A stretch of 19,807 bases of DNA from contig DVOT01000193.1 in NCBI GenBank assembly GCA_018713425.1, positions 1-19,807 of the forward strand. The letters run 5' to 3'. Shown here piece by piece: positions 12,637 through 19,807 of this stretch (positions are counted from its first letter, which is position 1; every line of letters begins with the position of its first letter). The notes beneath the pieces were generated by a model. The model was not told the origin of the DNA and searched no databases. It saw only the letters and a program-made list of their open reading frames with translations. A program made the position numbers and the translations under genes. The stretch comes from Alectryocaccomicrobium faecavium. Its GTDB lineage: Bacteria > Bacillota > Clostridia > Christensenellales > Aristaeellaceae.

Positions 12637-15600
12637 GGCGCTTTCGCTCTTCGGCCCGCATACGGCCCAGTGGTTTGAAAGTTGCGTGGGCCAGCCCACC
12701 CGCGTGCAGGCGGAGGGCTGGCCCGCCATCGCGCGCGGCGAAACCGCGCTGATCGCCGCGCCCACGGGCACGGGCAAGACGCTCACCGCGTTTTTGTGGT
12801 TCATCGACCGCCTGACGGGCCTGGCCGCGCGCGGCGCGCTGGAAGAAAAGACCTATGTGCTCTACATTTCCCCGCTCAAGGCGCTGGGCAACGACATCGA
12901 GGCCAACCTGCGCCGCCCGCTGGCGGGCATCGCGGCGCGCATGGCGCAAAGCGGGCTTGCGCCCCAGGAAATCCGCGTGGCCGTGCGCAACGGGGATACG
13001 CCGCCCGCCGAACGCCGCGCCCTGTTGCGCCACCCGGCGCACATCCTGATCACCACGCCCGAATCGCTCTATCTGTTCCTTTCCACCGAGGCGGGCCGCG
13101 CGCTGCTGGGCGGCGTGGAGGCCGTGATCGTGGATGAATTGCACGCGCTGATCGACACCAAGCGCGGCGTACACCTGATGCTCTCGCTCGAGCGCCTGAA
13201 CGCGCTCGCGGGCCGCGCGCTGCCGCGCATCGGCCTTTCGGCCACCATTGCCCCGCTATCCGTGGCCGCGGCATGCCTAGCCGGTTGGCAAGATGGCGCG
13301 CCCCGGCCCGTGACAGTGGTCGCGCCGGAGATCCGCAAGGCGGCGGACATCCGGGTGGAGGCCGCCGTGGAGGATTTCCGCTCCCTGCCCGAAGGCAGCG
13401 TCTGGCCGGAGATCTTCCGCCATGTATACGAATCCGCCCGCCGTGCGCGCACCACGCTCGTGTTCTGCGAGGGCCGCGCCACCTGCGAAAAGATGGCGCA
13501 CGGCCTCAACCAACTGGGCGGCGAGGGCTTCGCGCGCACGCACCACGGCTGCGTTTCCCGCGAGCAGCGGCTGGAAGCCGAACGGCAACTCAAATCGGGC
13601 GAGTTGCGCGTGCTGTGCGCGACCTCTTCCATGGAGTTGGGCATCGACGTGGGCGAAATCGATCTCGTGGTGCAAATCGGCGCGCCCAGCGCCATCTCTC
13701 GCGCGCTGCAGCGCCTGGGCCGCGCCGGGCACCGGCCGGACGAGGTGAGCGTGATGCGCCTGTATCCGCGCGAAATGGGTGAAATCCTGCCTACGGCCTT
13801 CATCGCGCGCGGCGCAATCGAAAAAACCATTGAATCCGTGCGCCCGCCGCGCCTGTGCCTGGACGTGCTGGCGCAGCATTTGGTTTCCATGGCCGTGGAA
13901 ACGCGCTACAGCGTGGAGGACGCTTTGCGCCTCGCGCGGCAGGCGTACAGCTACCGCGAGCTTTCGCGCGAGCAGGTGGGGAACGTGCTTTGCATGCTGG
14001 CGGGCGATTTCGAGCGCGCGGCGGACGCGCCCGCCTCCCCGCGCCTGGATTACGACCGCGCGAACGGCGTCGTAACCGGCACGCCCTACAGCCGCATGCT
14101 GGCGCTGATGTCTGGCGGCACGATTCCCGACCGGGGCTGGTTTGGCGTGTACCTGGAGGACGGCACGCGCCTGGGCGAGCTGGACGAGGAATTCGTCTTT
14201 GAGGCCCGGCTGGGCGACCGCTTTTTGCTGGGCGCGTTCAGCTGGCAGATTGTGAACATCACGCGCGACCGGGTGCTCGTGCGCCCCTGCGACGCGGGCG
14301 GCGCGCAATCGCCCTTCTGGCGCGGGGACGGCATGGGCCGCCCCTACGAAACCGGCCTGCTCTTTGGCCGCTACTGGCGCGAACTGGAGGACGCCGCGCG
14401 CGCCCACCGGCTGGAAAGCGCGCTCGTGCCGTTCGCGCTCTCGCCCGACGGCAGGGCCAACGCCGCGCGCCGCGTGCGCGACCAATTGGATGCCCTGGGC
14501 GCTCTGCCCACCGACAGGGCCATCCTGGCCGAGCACTTTTCCAGCGAGGATGGCGGCGAAAGCCTGCTCTTTCACAGCGTCTTTGGCCGCCGGGTCAACC
14601 TGCCGCTGGGGCTGCTGTTGGAAGAAGCCGCCACCGCCGAGACGGGCGCGCTCGTGCGCATGCACTGCGACGACGACGGCATTCTTTTGCACTTCACCGG
14701 AGGCGAACCGCCGCGGGACGGACTGCTCGAGCGCTTGGGCGCAAAAGATGTGCGCGCGCGCGTGGCCCGGCTGTTGCCCGCCTCCGCGCTGTTTTCCATG
14801 GCGTTTCGCTACAACGCCTATCGCGCCCTGATGATGGGCGTGCGCCGGGGCGGCCGCCTGCCCCTGTGGGTGCAGCGCCTGCGCGGGGCGCAGACCTTCG
14901 CCCGCGCGGCGCAATCGGCCAACCACCCCCTGTTGTGGGAAACCCTGCGCGAGTGCATGGAGGATTATACGGACATCGCCGCCCTGGAAAGCGTGCTCTC
15001 CGGCATCGCGCGCAGCGGCATCGCCGTGCGGGAAACGCACGCCGAACGCCCCTCGCCCATGGCCGCGGCGCTTAGGCGGCAGTTTGAGGCGGCGGAAATG
15101 TACGATTATACGCCGCAAACCGGCGCGCAGCCCGGGCCAATTCCCCTGCCCGCCGCCCCGGGGGCCGCCGTGGACGCTTCCGCCCTGCGCGAGGCCAGCG
15201 CGCCGCGCAGCATTTCCAGCGCGCAGGCGCTGCACGCCCTGCTCCTCAACGAGGGCGACCTCGTGCCCGGCGATGTGGACGCGCCCATCGAATGGCTGGA
15301 ATCGCTGGCGGCGCAGGGCCGCGCGCTGTACATCGAGCCCGGCCTGTGGATCTGCGCGGAGGAAGCGGAGCTGTACCGCGCCGCGCTGGAAGAGGGCGAC
15401 CCGGCGGCCCGGGAACGCCTGGCCCGGCGCTGCCTGCGCTATCGCGGCCCGCTCACCGCGGATGTCCTGGCCGAACGCTATGGCTGGCCGGAGGAGTTGG
15501 CGCAATCCCTGCTCTCCGCGCTGGAAACCGCGGGCGTCGCCATCGCCTGCGAGGGCGGCTACGTGCACCGCGATGTGTACGACCGCGCGCGTCGCATCGT

Positions 15601-16753
15601 CGTGCGCCGCCAGCGCGCGGCGGTGGTGACCGCGCCGCCCGAGCGCTTTGTGGAAATGGTGCTCGCGCGCAACCAGAGCGCGGGCGCGGCGGCCGAACGG
15701 CTTTCGCAGGCCGTGCGCCGCCTGGCGGGGCTCGCCCTGCCCCTCGCGCACTGGGAAGGCGCGGTGCTGCCCGGCCGCAGCCTGGGCTACCGGCCCGATA
15801 TGCTCGACGCCCTACTCGCGCGCGGCGAAGCCGTGTGGCGCGTTTTGCCCGGCGAACCCACGCTCCTGCGCTTTCTTTCGCCCGAAGCCATCGATTGGAA
15901 CGCGCTGCCCGCGGGCTTTGACGATCCCGCTCTGTCCGAAGAGGAGCGCGCCATGCTGGCGCTGCTCTCCCGCCGGGGCGCGAGCTTTGCCAGCGCGCTC
16001 GGCCCCAACGCGCTGCCCGCCCTGATGCGCCTTGCGGCCAAGGGACTGGTGCGCTGCGATTCCTTCGCGCCCGTGCGCGCGTTGCTGGAAGGCAAGGAGC
16101 CGGAAGCGCCCAAGCAGCGCGCCCGCGTCCGCGCCAAGCTCAGCGCCGCGGGCCGCTGGGAAATCGCCCGGCCCGCGCAAGAAGGCGAGCTCGCCGCGCG
16201 CATGGAAACCGCCTTCGAGCGCTGGGGCATCCTCTGCCGGGAAACCGCCCGGCTGGAGGGCATTCCCTGGGTGGAAGCGCTCGCCCGCCTGCGCGTGCAG
16301 GAATACACGGGCGAGGTGCGCCGCGGCTATTTTGTGCGCGCGCTTTCGGGCGCGCAGTTCGTGCGCGAAGCGGAAGTGCCGCGCGTGGCGGCGGCGCTTG
16401 AAAGCGACGGCGCGATTGTGCGCGCCGTCAGCGCGTGCGATCCTCTGCTGGCTTGGGGGCTTCTCGTGCCGCCGCCCGAAGAAGCCGCCTTTGTGCGCGT
16501 GCCCGGCAACGCGCTGGTGCTGGTGGGCGGGCGCGTCGCGCTCATCGCCGAGCGGCAGGGCCGCCGCTTGCGCGTGATCGAGGAAAATTCCCTGCCGGAA
16601 ACCGTGCCCGCGCTGGCGCGCGCCTATCTGGCGGGCCAGTTGTTCCCGCGCCTCAACGCCCTGTGCGTGAAAGAAGCGCCCGCCTGCGCCGTACCCGCGC
16701 TGGAACAAGCCGGGTTCCGCCGCGAAATGCTGGATTATGTGCTGCGGCGCTGA
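12629..16753 (+). CDS. lhr: Lhr-type large ATP-dependent helicase
   Basis: This 1374-residue protein is a superfamily 2 helicase of the Lhr family, which translocates 3' to 5' on single strands and takes part in DNA repair. Visible motifs are Walker A APTGTGKT (44-51), motif II DELH (169-172), motif III SAT (204-206), GIDVGEIDLVVQIG before motif VI, and motif VI QRLGRAGHR (361-369). The Lhr core (winged helix and barrel) extends to about 825. A Pro/Ala-rich linker (about 831-852) joins it to a C-terminal region of about 520 residues resembling the Lhr-CTD. The length is closer to full-length Lhr (about 1500 in Escherichia coli and mycobacteria) than to Lhr-core proteins (about 900). The start overlaps the peptidase gene by 8 bp and has only AAAGG nearby, so translation is probably coupled. 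No adjacent phosphoesterase or nuclease partner is seen. Confidence 0.93.
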   Translation: MDKALSLFGPHTAQWFESCVGQPTRVQAEGWPAIARGETALIAAPTGTGKTLTAFLWFIDRLTGLAARGALEEKTYVLYISPLKALGNDIEANLRRPLAGIAARMAQSGLAPQEIRVAVRNGDTPPAERRALLRHPAHILITTPESLYLFLSTEAGRALLGGVEAVIVDELHALIDTKRGVHLMLSLERLNALAGRALPRIGLSATIAPLSVAAACLAGWQDGAPRPVTVVAPEIRKAADIRVEAAVEDFRSLPEGSVWPEIFRHVYESARRARTTLVFCEGRATCEKMAHGLNQLGGEGFARTHHGCVSREQRLEAERQLKSGELRVLCATSSMELGIDVGEIDLVVQIGAPSAISRALQRLGRAGHRPDEVSVMRLYPREMGEILPTAFIARGAIEKTIESVRPPRLCLDVLAQHLVSMAVETRYSVEDALRLARQAYSYRELSREQVGNVLCMLAGDFERAADAPASPRLDYDRANGVVTGTPYSRMLALMSGGTIPDRGWFGVYLEDGTRLGELDEEFVFEARLGDRFLLGAFSWQIVNITRDRVLVRPCDAGGAQSPFWRGDGMGRPYETGLLFGRYWRELEDAARAHRLESALVPFALSPDGRANAARRVRDQLDALGALPTDRAILAEHFSSEDGGESLLFHSVFGRRVNLPLGLLLEEAATAETGALVRMHCDDDGILLHFTGGEPPRDGLLERLGAKDVRARVARLLPASALFSMAFRYNAYRALMMGVRRGGRLPLWVQRLRGAQTFARAAQSANHPLLWETLRECMEDYTDIAALESVLSGIARSGIAVRETHAERPSPMAAALRRQFEAAEMYDYTPQTGAQPGPIPLPAAPGAAVDASALREASAPRSISSAQALHALLLNEGDLVPGDVDAPIEWLESLAAQGRALYIEPGLWICAEEAELYRAALEEGDPAARERLARRCLRYRGPLTADVLAERYGWPEELAQSLLSALETAGVAIACEGGYVHRDVYDRARRIVVRRQRAAVVTAPPERFVEMVLARNQSAGAAAERLSQAVRRLAGLALPLAHWEGAVLPGRSLGYRPDMLDALLARGEAVWRVLPGEPTLLRFLSPEAIDWNALPAGFDDPALSEEERAMLALLSRRGASFASALGPNALPALMRLAAKGLVRCDSFAPVRALLEGKEPEAPKQRARVRAKLSAAGRWEIARPAQEGELAARMETAFERWGILCRETARLEGIPWVEALARLRVQEYTGEVRRGYFVRALSGAQFVREAEVPRVAAALESDGAIVRAVSACDPLLAWGLLVPPPEEAAFVRVPGNALVLVGGRVALIAERQGRRLRVIEENSLPETVPALARAYLAGQLFPRLNALCVKEAPACAVPALEQAGFRREMLDYVLRR

Positions 16754-16798
16754 AAAAGCGCGCTGAAAGAAATGCTGGAAGAAGGGAGAAATTCGCGC

Positions 16799-17803
16799 AT
16801 GGAAGAGATGTATGCGCCGCCTTTTCGCATGACGGAGGAAATCACCAATCTTGTGATTGAAATTGGCGAATGCGTTGGCAAAATCAGCGTGAGCGACGCC
16901 GCGACCAAGGATCCCAAATTGCGGCGCGTCAACCGCATGCAAACCATCCATGCCACGTTGGCCATCGAGCAAAACGCGCTTACTCTCGAACAGGTGACCG
17001 CCGTGATTCAAGGCAAACGGGTGCTCGCGCCGCCGCAGGACATTTGCGAAGTGAAAAATGCCTATGAGGCCTACGAGCACATGCGGGAATTCGACCCTTA
17101 CAGCATGGAGGATTTGCTCAAGGCGCATCGCTTTATGATGCGCGGCCTGGTGGAGGAAGCCGGTTGCCTGCGCACGTCCAATGTGGGCGTATATGCGCAA
17201 GACCGGCTGGCGCATATGGCCCCGCCCGCGGAGCGCGTGGGCGATTTGCTGCGCCAGCTGTTTCGCTGGTTGCGCACTTCTCGCCTGCATCCGCTGGTGA
17301 AATCCTGCATTTTTCACTATGAATTGGAATTCATCCATCCTTTTGCCGATGGCAATGGCCGAATGGGCCGCTTGTGGCACTGCTTGATTTTGCAGCGGTG
17401 GCAGCCTTTCTTTGCGTATCTTCCCATCGAAACGCTGATCCATGAAAAGCAAGAAGGCTATTACCAAGCGATTCAGGCCGCCACCGCCGCGGGAGAATCC
17501 GCGCCCTTTGTCGCCTTTCTGCTGCAAACCATCCGCGCCGCTCTGGCGGAATTTTCCTCGGTTTCTCCGGCGCGTGTCGGAGAAAATGTCGGAGAAGATG
17601 TCGGAGAAAGCCAGCCGCTGGAAGAGCGGTGCCTCGATTTGCTGCGCCGGCATCCCCGCATGAGCGCAAGGGAACTGGCCCAGGCCCTGGGCGTATCCGC
17701 CCGGCATGTGGAGCGCTTGCTGGCCGCTGGCAAAAAGAAGGGCCGCCTGCGCCGCGTGGGCGCGGCCAGGAACGGCCATTGGGAAGTGCTCAAGGAGGAG
17801 TAA
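16799..17803 (+). CDS. Fic family AMP-transferase with C-terminal winged helix
   Basis: This 334-residue protein carries the complete Fic motif HPFADGNGRMGR at 180-191, with catalytic His180. Fic enzymes transfer AMP, or less often other groups, to hydroxyl side chains of target proteins. An N-terminal inhibitory helix is present as T53-L-A-I-E57-Q-N; the conserved glutamate that blocks ATP is kept, but the usual next residue Gly or Asn is Gln. The LTLEQVTAVIQGKRVLAPPQDICEVKNAYEAYE stretch is typical of Clostridia Fic proteins of this class. A V-G-E-N-V-G-E-D-V-G-E linker leads to a winged-helix domain (about 276-334) that may bind DNA. The start at 16799 is supported by GAAGGGAG at 16781-16788; an in-frame ATG at 16772 would place that site inside the gene. 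It lies 45 bp after lhr with no promoter seen. The target is unknown. Confidence 0.9.
   Translation: MEEMYAPPFRMTEEITNLVIEIGECVGKISVSDAATKDPKLRRVNRMQTIHATLAIEQNALTLEQVTAVIQGKRVLAPPQDICEVKNAYEAYEHMREFDPYSMEDLLKAHRFMMRGLVEEAGCLRTSNVGVYAQDRLAHMAPPAERVGDLLRQLFRWLRTSRLHPLVKSCIFHYELEFIHPFADGNGRMGRLWHCLILQRWQPFFAYLPIETLIHEKQEGYYQAIQAATAAGESAPFVAFLLQTIRAALAEFSSVSPARVGENVGEDVGESQPLEERCLDLLRRHPRMSARELAQALGVSARHVERLLAAGKKKGRLRRVGAARNGHWEVLKEE
17576..17611 (+). repeat. Three 12-bp tandem repeats within the Fic gene
   Basis: GTCGGAGAAAAT, GTCGGAGAAGAT and GTCGGAGAAAGC follow one another and encode the V-G-E-x linker between the Fic and winged-helix domains. Similar repeat linkers occur before C-terminal winged helices in other Fic proteins, and slippage could change the copy number. 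Confidence 0.8.
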
Positions 17804-18350
17804 GCGCGCGCAACGCGCCGTCGCTGAGGCGGGCGATGAAGCGGGCGATCACTTTCGGTTCGGTGCGCATGCCCTCGCCGATCCAGGCGCGAATCACGCC
17901 CACGCTGCCGTTGGCCATGAAACTATAGAGCAAATCCAGCATTTCGCGCGGAAGATCCTGGGCCGTGCGCCGCCATTCCTGTAGGCAGGCTTCGCGCGCA
18001 GTTTCCATCACGCGGCCCAGGAATTCCTTGTCGCCATGTTCGCTGAATAGCACCCCGCACAAATCCCCATTTTGCCGGAGCGTGGTGAAAATGTCCGTGA
18101 GCAGCGCGGCCAGCGAGCCCGTGGCAAGCTTGGATTCCAGTGAGGCGAGCACCTTTTCCAGCAATTCCTGTTCGATCTGTTCCAGCAAATCCGCAGGGCT
18201 GGCATAATGGGCGTAAAATGTGCCGCGGTTCACGTCGGCCCGCTCGCACAGTTCCTTCACCGTGATGCGGCTCACGTCCTTTTCCCGCATCAATTCCAGC
18301 AAGCTGCCGCGCAGCGCGAGCAGCGTGTATTTCACCCTCCGGTCCGGCAC
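17790..18350 (-). CDS. TetR family transcriptional regulator
   Basis: This 186-residue protein has a TetR-type helix-turn-helix at about 29-50 (ITVKELCERADVNRGTFYAHY) followed by a helical ligand-binding domain (DLPREMLDLLYSFMANGSVGVIRAWI) of the type common in Clostridia regulators. The start is GTG at 18350-18348, with GAGAGGAGAG upstream at 18358-18367. It is divergent from the SDR gene, and their -10 boxes overlap, so it probably represses both itself and the SDR until a ligand binds. Its last 14 bases overlap the end of the Fic gene tail to tail. The ligand is unknown. Confidence 0.9.
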   Translation of the reverse strand: MPDRRVKYTLLALRGSLLELMREKDVSRITVKELCERADVNRGTFYAHYASPADLLEQIEQELLEKVLASLESKLATGSLAALLTDIFTTLRQNGDLCGVLFSEHGDKEFLGRVMETAREACLQEWRRTAQDLPREMLDLLYSFMANGSVGVIRAWIGEGMRTEPKVIARFIARLSDGALRALTPP

Positions 18351-18386
18351 GCGCGCCCTCTCCTCTCGCTTTCAAAAATTCACACT

Positions 18387-18393
18387 TTGGCCA
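18387..18393. promoter_or_regulatory. TTGGCCA, possible second TetR half-site
   Basis: TTGGCCA matches seven of the eight bases of the TTGGCCAA palindrome in the overlapping promoters 100 bp away. It lies within the TetR leader. Weak evidence alone. Confidence 0.25.
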
Positions 18394-18456
18394 TACGATA
18401 ACCGACAGATTCCCCCGGTTGTGTACGCTTTCCAACACACGCGTGCAATCTGCTGG

Positions 18457-18485
18457 TTGCGCTTCTTTTCGTTCTTTATTATAAT
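18457..18485 (+). promoter_or_regulatory. Promoter of the SDR gene
   Basis: TTGCGC (18457-18462) and TATAAT (18480-18485) are 17 bp apart. The leader to the ATG is about 100 bases. Confidence 0.78.
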
Positions 18486-18506
18486 AGAATTGGCCAAGAA
18501 AATCAA
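18478..18506 (-). promoter_or_regulatory. Promoter of the TetR gene, overlapping the SDR promoter
   Basis: On the minus strand, TTGATT (18506-18501) and TATAAT (18483-18478) are 17 bp apart. Its -10 box shares bases with the -10 box of the SDR promoter, so the two compete for RNA polymerase. Confidence 0.72.
18490..18497. promoter_or_regulatory. Candidate TetR operator
   Basis: The perfect palindrome TTGGCCAA lies in the spacer of the TetR promoter and at the expected transcription start of the SDR promoter, where a bound repressor would block both. Confidence 0.4.
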
Positions 18507-18523
18507 CACCGTGTGCAATATTT

Positions 18524-18539
18524 CGGGAAGGATTTCCCG
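18524..18539 (+). other. Hairpin in the SDR leader
   Basis: CGGGAA (18524-18529) pairs with TTCCCG (18534-18539) around GGAT, and ATTTCG/CGAAAT flank it as an alternative outer pairing (18520-18545). It lies in the leader about 35 bases after the expected start. Confidence 0.45.
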
Positions 18540-18591
18540 CGAAATAGCGCGGCATCCGCATCATTCTCTTGCCAGAAAGAAGGAAAGAACC

Positions 18592-19593
18592 ATGAAGGAT
18601 TTGTATCTGGTGACGGGAGCCGCCGGCCATTTGGGGCTGACCGTAGTCGAAGAATTGATAAAAGAAGGCAAGACCGTGCGCGCCCTGGTGCTGCCCGGGG
18701 ATAAGGCGGCTGGCAAGCTGCCCGCGGGCGTGGAAATCTGCGAGGGCGATGTGCTCAAGCCCGCCTCGCTGGACGCGTTTTTCGCCCACGGGGACGGCGA
18801 GAATTTGATCGTGATCCACTGCGCGGGCGTGGTGTCCATTGCCTCGCGTTTCATCCAAAAGGTCTACGACGTGAACTTCAAGGGCACGCAGAACATCGTG
18901 GAAATGTGCGAAACCTACGGCGCAAAGAAGCTGGTGTACGTCAGTTCCGTACACGCCATCCCCGAACTGCCCGCCGGGCAGGTGATGACGGAGATCGACG
19001 ACTTCCATCCCGCGGACGTGGTGGGGCAGTACGCGCAAACCAAGTCCGCCGCTTCGGCCTGCGTATTGGAAGCGGCCAAGCGGGGATTGAACGCTTCCAT
19101 CGTGCATCCCTCCGGCATTTGCGGCCCCAACGACTGGGGGCGCGGCCACCTCACCCAGCTTGCCATCGACTATTGTAAGGGCCGCCTGCCCGCGGGCATC
19201 GAGGGCGGATACGATTTTGTGGACGTGCGCGACGTGGCCCGCGCCATCGTGGCCTGCTGCGAAAAGGGGCAGCGCGGCGAGTGCTACATCCTCTCCAACC
19301 GCTATGTGACCGTGCGCGAAATGCTGGAACTGTTCCACGAAGCCACGGGCCTGCGCCGCGTGCGCCTGTATGTGCCCATCGGGCTGGCCAAGGCGTTCGC
19401 GCCGCTGTGCGAACTGTATTATCGCCTGGCGCGCCGCACGCCGCTGTACACGTCCTATTCGCTGACCACGCTCACCGGCAACGCGAATTTCTCCCACGCC
19501 AAGGCCGACCGCGCTCTGGGCTATACCGTGCGCCCGTTCCGCGAAACCGTGGCGGATACCATCGCTTGGCTGAAAAAGGCCAAGCGCATCTGA
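18592..19593 (+). CDS. Extended SDR, NAD(P)-dependent epimerase/reductase
   Basis: This 333-residue protein has an N-terminal Rossmann fold with the nucleotide motif TGAAGHLG (T8-G15). The active site is Tyr147-A-Q-T-Lys151, with Ser118/Ser119 in VYVSSVHAI as the third residue, and HPSGICGPNDWG in the substrate half. These place it among extended short-chain dehydrogenases, near the dihydroflavonol-4-reductase/NAD-dependent epimerase group. The R in VRALVLPGDK after the second strand would suit NADPH, but this is weak evidence. The substrate cannot be assigned; a nucleotide sugar, ketone or aldehyde are all possible. AGAAGGAAAG at 18577-18586 precedes the ATG. It is divergent from TetR and probably controlled by it. 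Confidence 0.9.
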   Translation: MKDLYLVTGAAGHLGLTVVEELIKEGKTVRALVLPGDKAAGKLPAGVEICEGDVLKPASLDAFFAHGDGENLIVIHCAGVVSIASRFIQKVYDVNFKGTQNIVEMCETYGAKKLVYVSSVHAIPELPAGQVMTEIDDFHPADVVGQYAQTKSAASACVLEAAKRGLNASIVHPSGICGPNDWGRGHLTQLAIDYCKGRLPAGIEGGYDFVDVRDVARAIVACCEKGQRGECYILSNRYVTVREMLELFHEATGLRRVRLYVPIGLAKAFAPLCELYYRLARRTPLYTSYSLTTLTGNANFSHAKADRALGYTVRPFRETVADTIAWLKKAKRI

Positions 19594-19757
19594 AACCGGT
19601 GGAACGCTGGCGGCAAAGCAAGCTATAACCTTCTTCCCTTCCCTTTGTAATATCCTCCGTAAAGATTGGGGTTTGCGGGTAGAGATTTATCTCCAAACGT
19701 GATAAGATATTCCCATCAAATCAAACGGGGAAATTCCCGTCACGAGGAGGAATCGCA
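19594..19757. promoter_or_regulatory. Gap with weak promoter for the next gene
   Basis: The only promoter-like signal is TGATAAGAT at 19700-19708 (extended -10) with no good -35. A small hairpin (ACGGG 19725-19729 with CCCGT 19736-19740) follows in the leader. No terminator with a T-run was found after the SDR gene. Confidence 0.4.
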
Positions 19758-19807
19758 ATGCCCAATCGGATTTTGCACGAGAGCATCAAGTACTGCCCCA
19801 AGATGGA
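19758..19807 (+). CDS. Start of an unfinished gene, phage-replication-like N-terminus
   Basis: An ATG at 19758 with GAGGAGG (19744-19750) seven bases upstream begins MPNRILHESIKYCPKM and runs off the window. The strong ribosome site makes it a real gene. The opening resembles the N-terminus of Bacillota proteins annotated as phage replication or DnaD-like proteins, which often begin MPNRI-x-K/H-E-S-I. With 16 residues this is only a guess. Confidence 0.6.
   Translation, partial: MPNRILHESIKYCPKM

Noticed and set aside
13277..15751. Long minus-strand open frame of 824 residues inside lhr
   Set aside because: It is antisense to a gene with complete helicase motifs, its translation is rich in Arg, His, Gln and Ala as expected for GC-rich shadow frames, and it has no domain.
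16772..16798. Earlier in-frame start for the Fic gene
   Set aside because: The ribosome binding site GAAGGGAG (16781-16788) would be inside the gene; it is well placed for the ATG at 16799.
17576..17611. Short regular repeats as a CRISPR array
   Set aside because: They are three contiguous 12-bp coding repeats without spacers, in frame in the Fic gene.
15812..17779. Minus-strand open frame of 655 residues across lhr and fic
   Set aside because: It crosses two clear plus-strand genes and shows the same biased composition.

Overview
The window reads as chromosomal DNA of a GC-rich member of the Bacillota, most likely an anaerobic Clostridia-type gut bacterium. The reasons are strong AGGAGG-type ribosome binding sites, sigma-A promoters (several with an extended -10 TGnTATAAT), a ScpB homologue, a DUF6062-type protein, and an LplB/YtcP-type sugar transporter controlled by a membrane-bound AraC regulator. 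No species can be named from sequence alone. No tRNA, rRNA or CRISPR array was seen.

Layout. 1-1139: 3' part of a secreted-type parallel beta-helix protein. 1140-1509: highly structured intergenic DNA in which a 27-bp terminator hairpin is present twice, flanking 213 bp of nested hairpins. 1510-2780: scpB translationally coupled to a DUF6062 protein. 2809-3579: repeat DNA, best explained as one small hairpin-ended element split by the insertion of a second. 3668-9839: a carbohydrate-uptake locus, with a two-transmembrane AraC regulator divergent from a solute-binding protein and two permeases, closed by a strong terminator. 9909-10586: a Phd/YefM-ParE/RelE toxin-antitoxin cassette with its own promoter and terminator. 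10585-16753: an S9 peptidase whose end overlaps a 1374-residue Lhr-type helicase. 16799-17803: a Fic AMP-transferase with a C-terminal winged helix, overlapping tail to tail with a TetR regulator. 18351-18591: overlapping divergent promoters for TetR and an extended SDR (18592-19593). 19758-19807: the first codons of another gene.

How the parts work together. The AraC regulator probably senses an extracellular signal and controls the adjacent sugar-uptake operon, which lacks its own ATPase and would need one encoded elsewhere. The beta-helix protein could act on polysaccharide, but no link to the transporter is shown. ScpB belongs to the SMC condensin; its coupled DUF6062 partner carries two matching Cys2-Cys-His sites of unknown function. 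TetR probably controls itself and the SDR through the shared promoter region. The most unusual material is the hairpin repeat DNA: at two places a roughly 25-bp hairpin has been duplicated around an inserted segment, which suggests small mobile elements that insert at or next to stem-loops.
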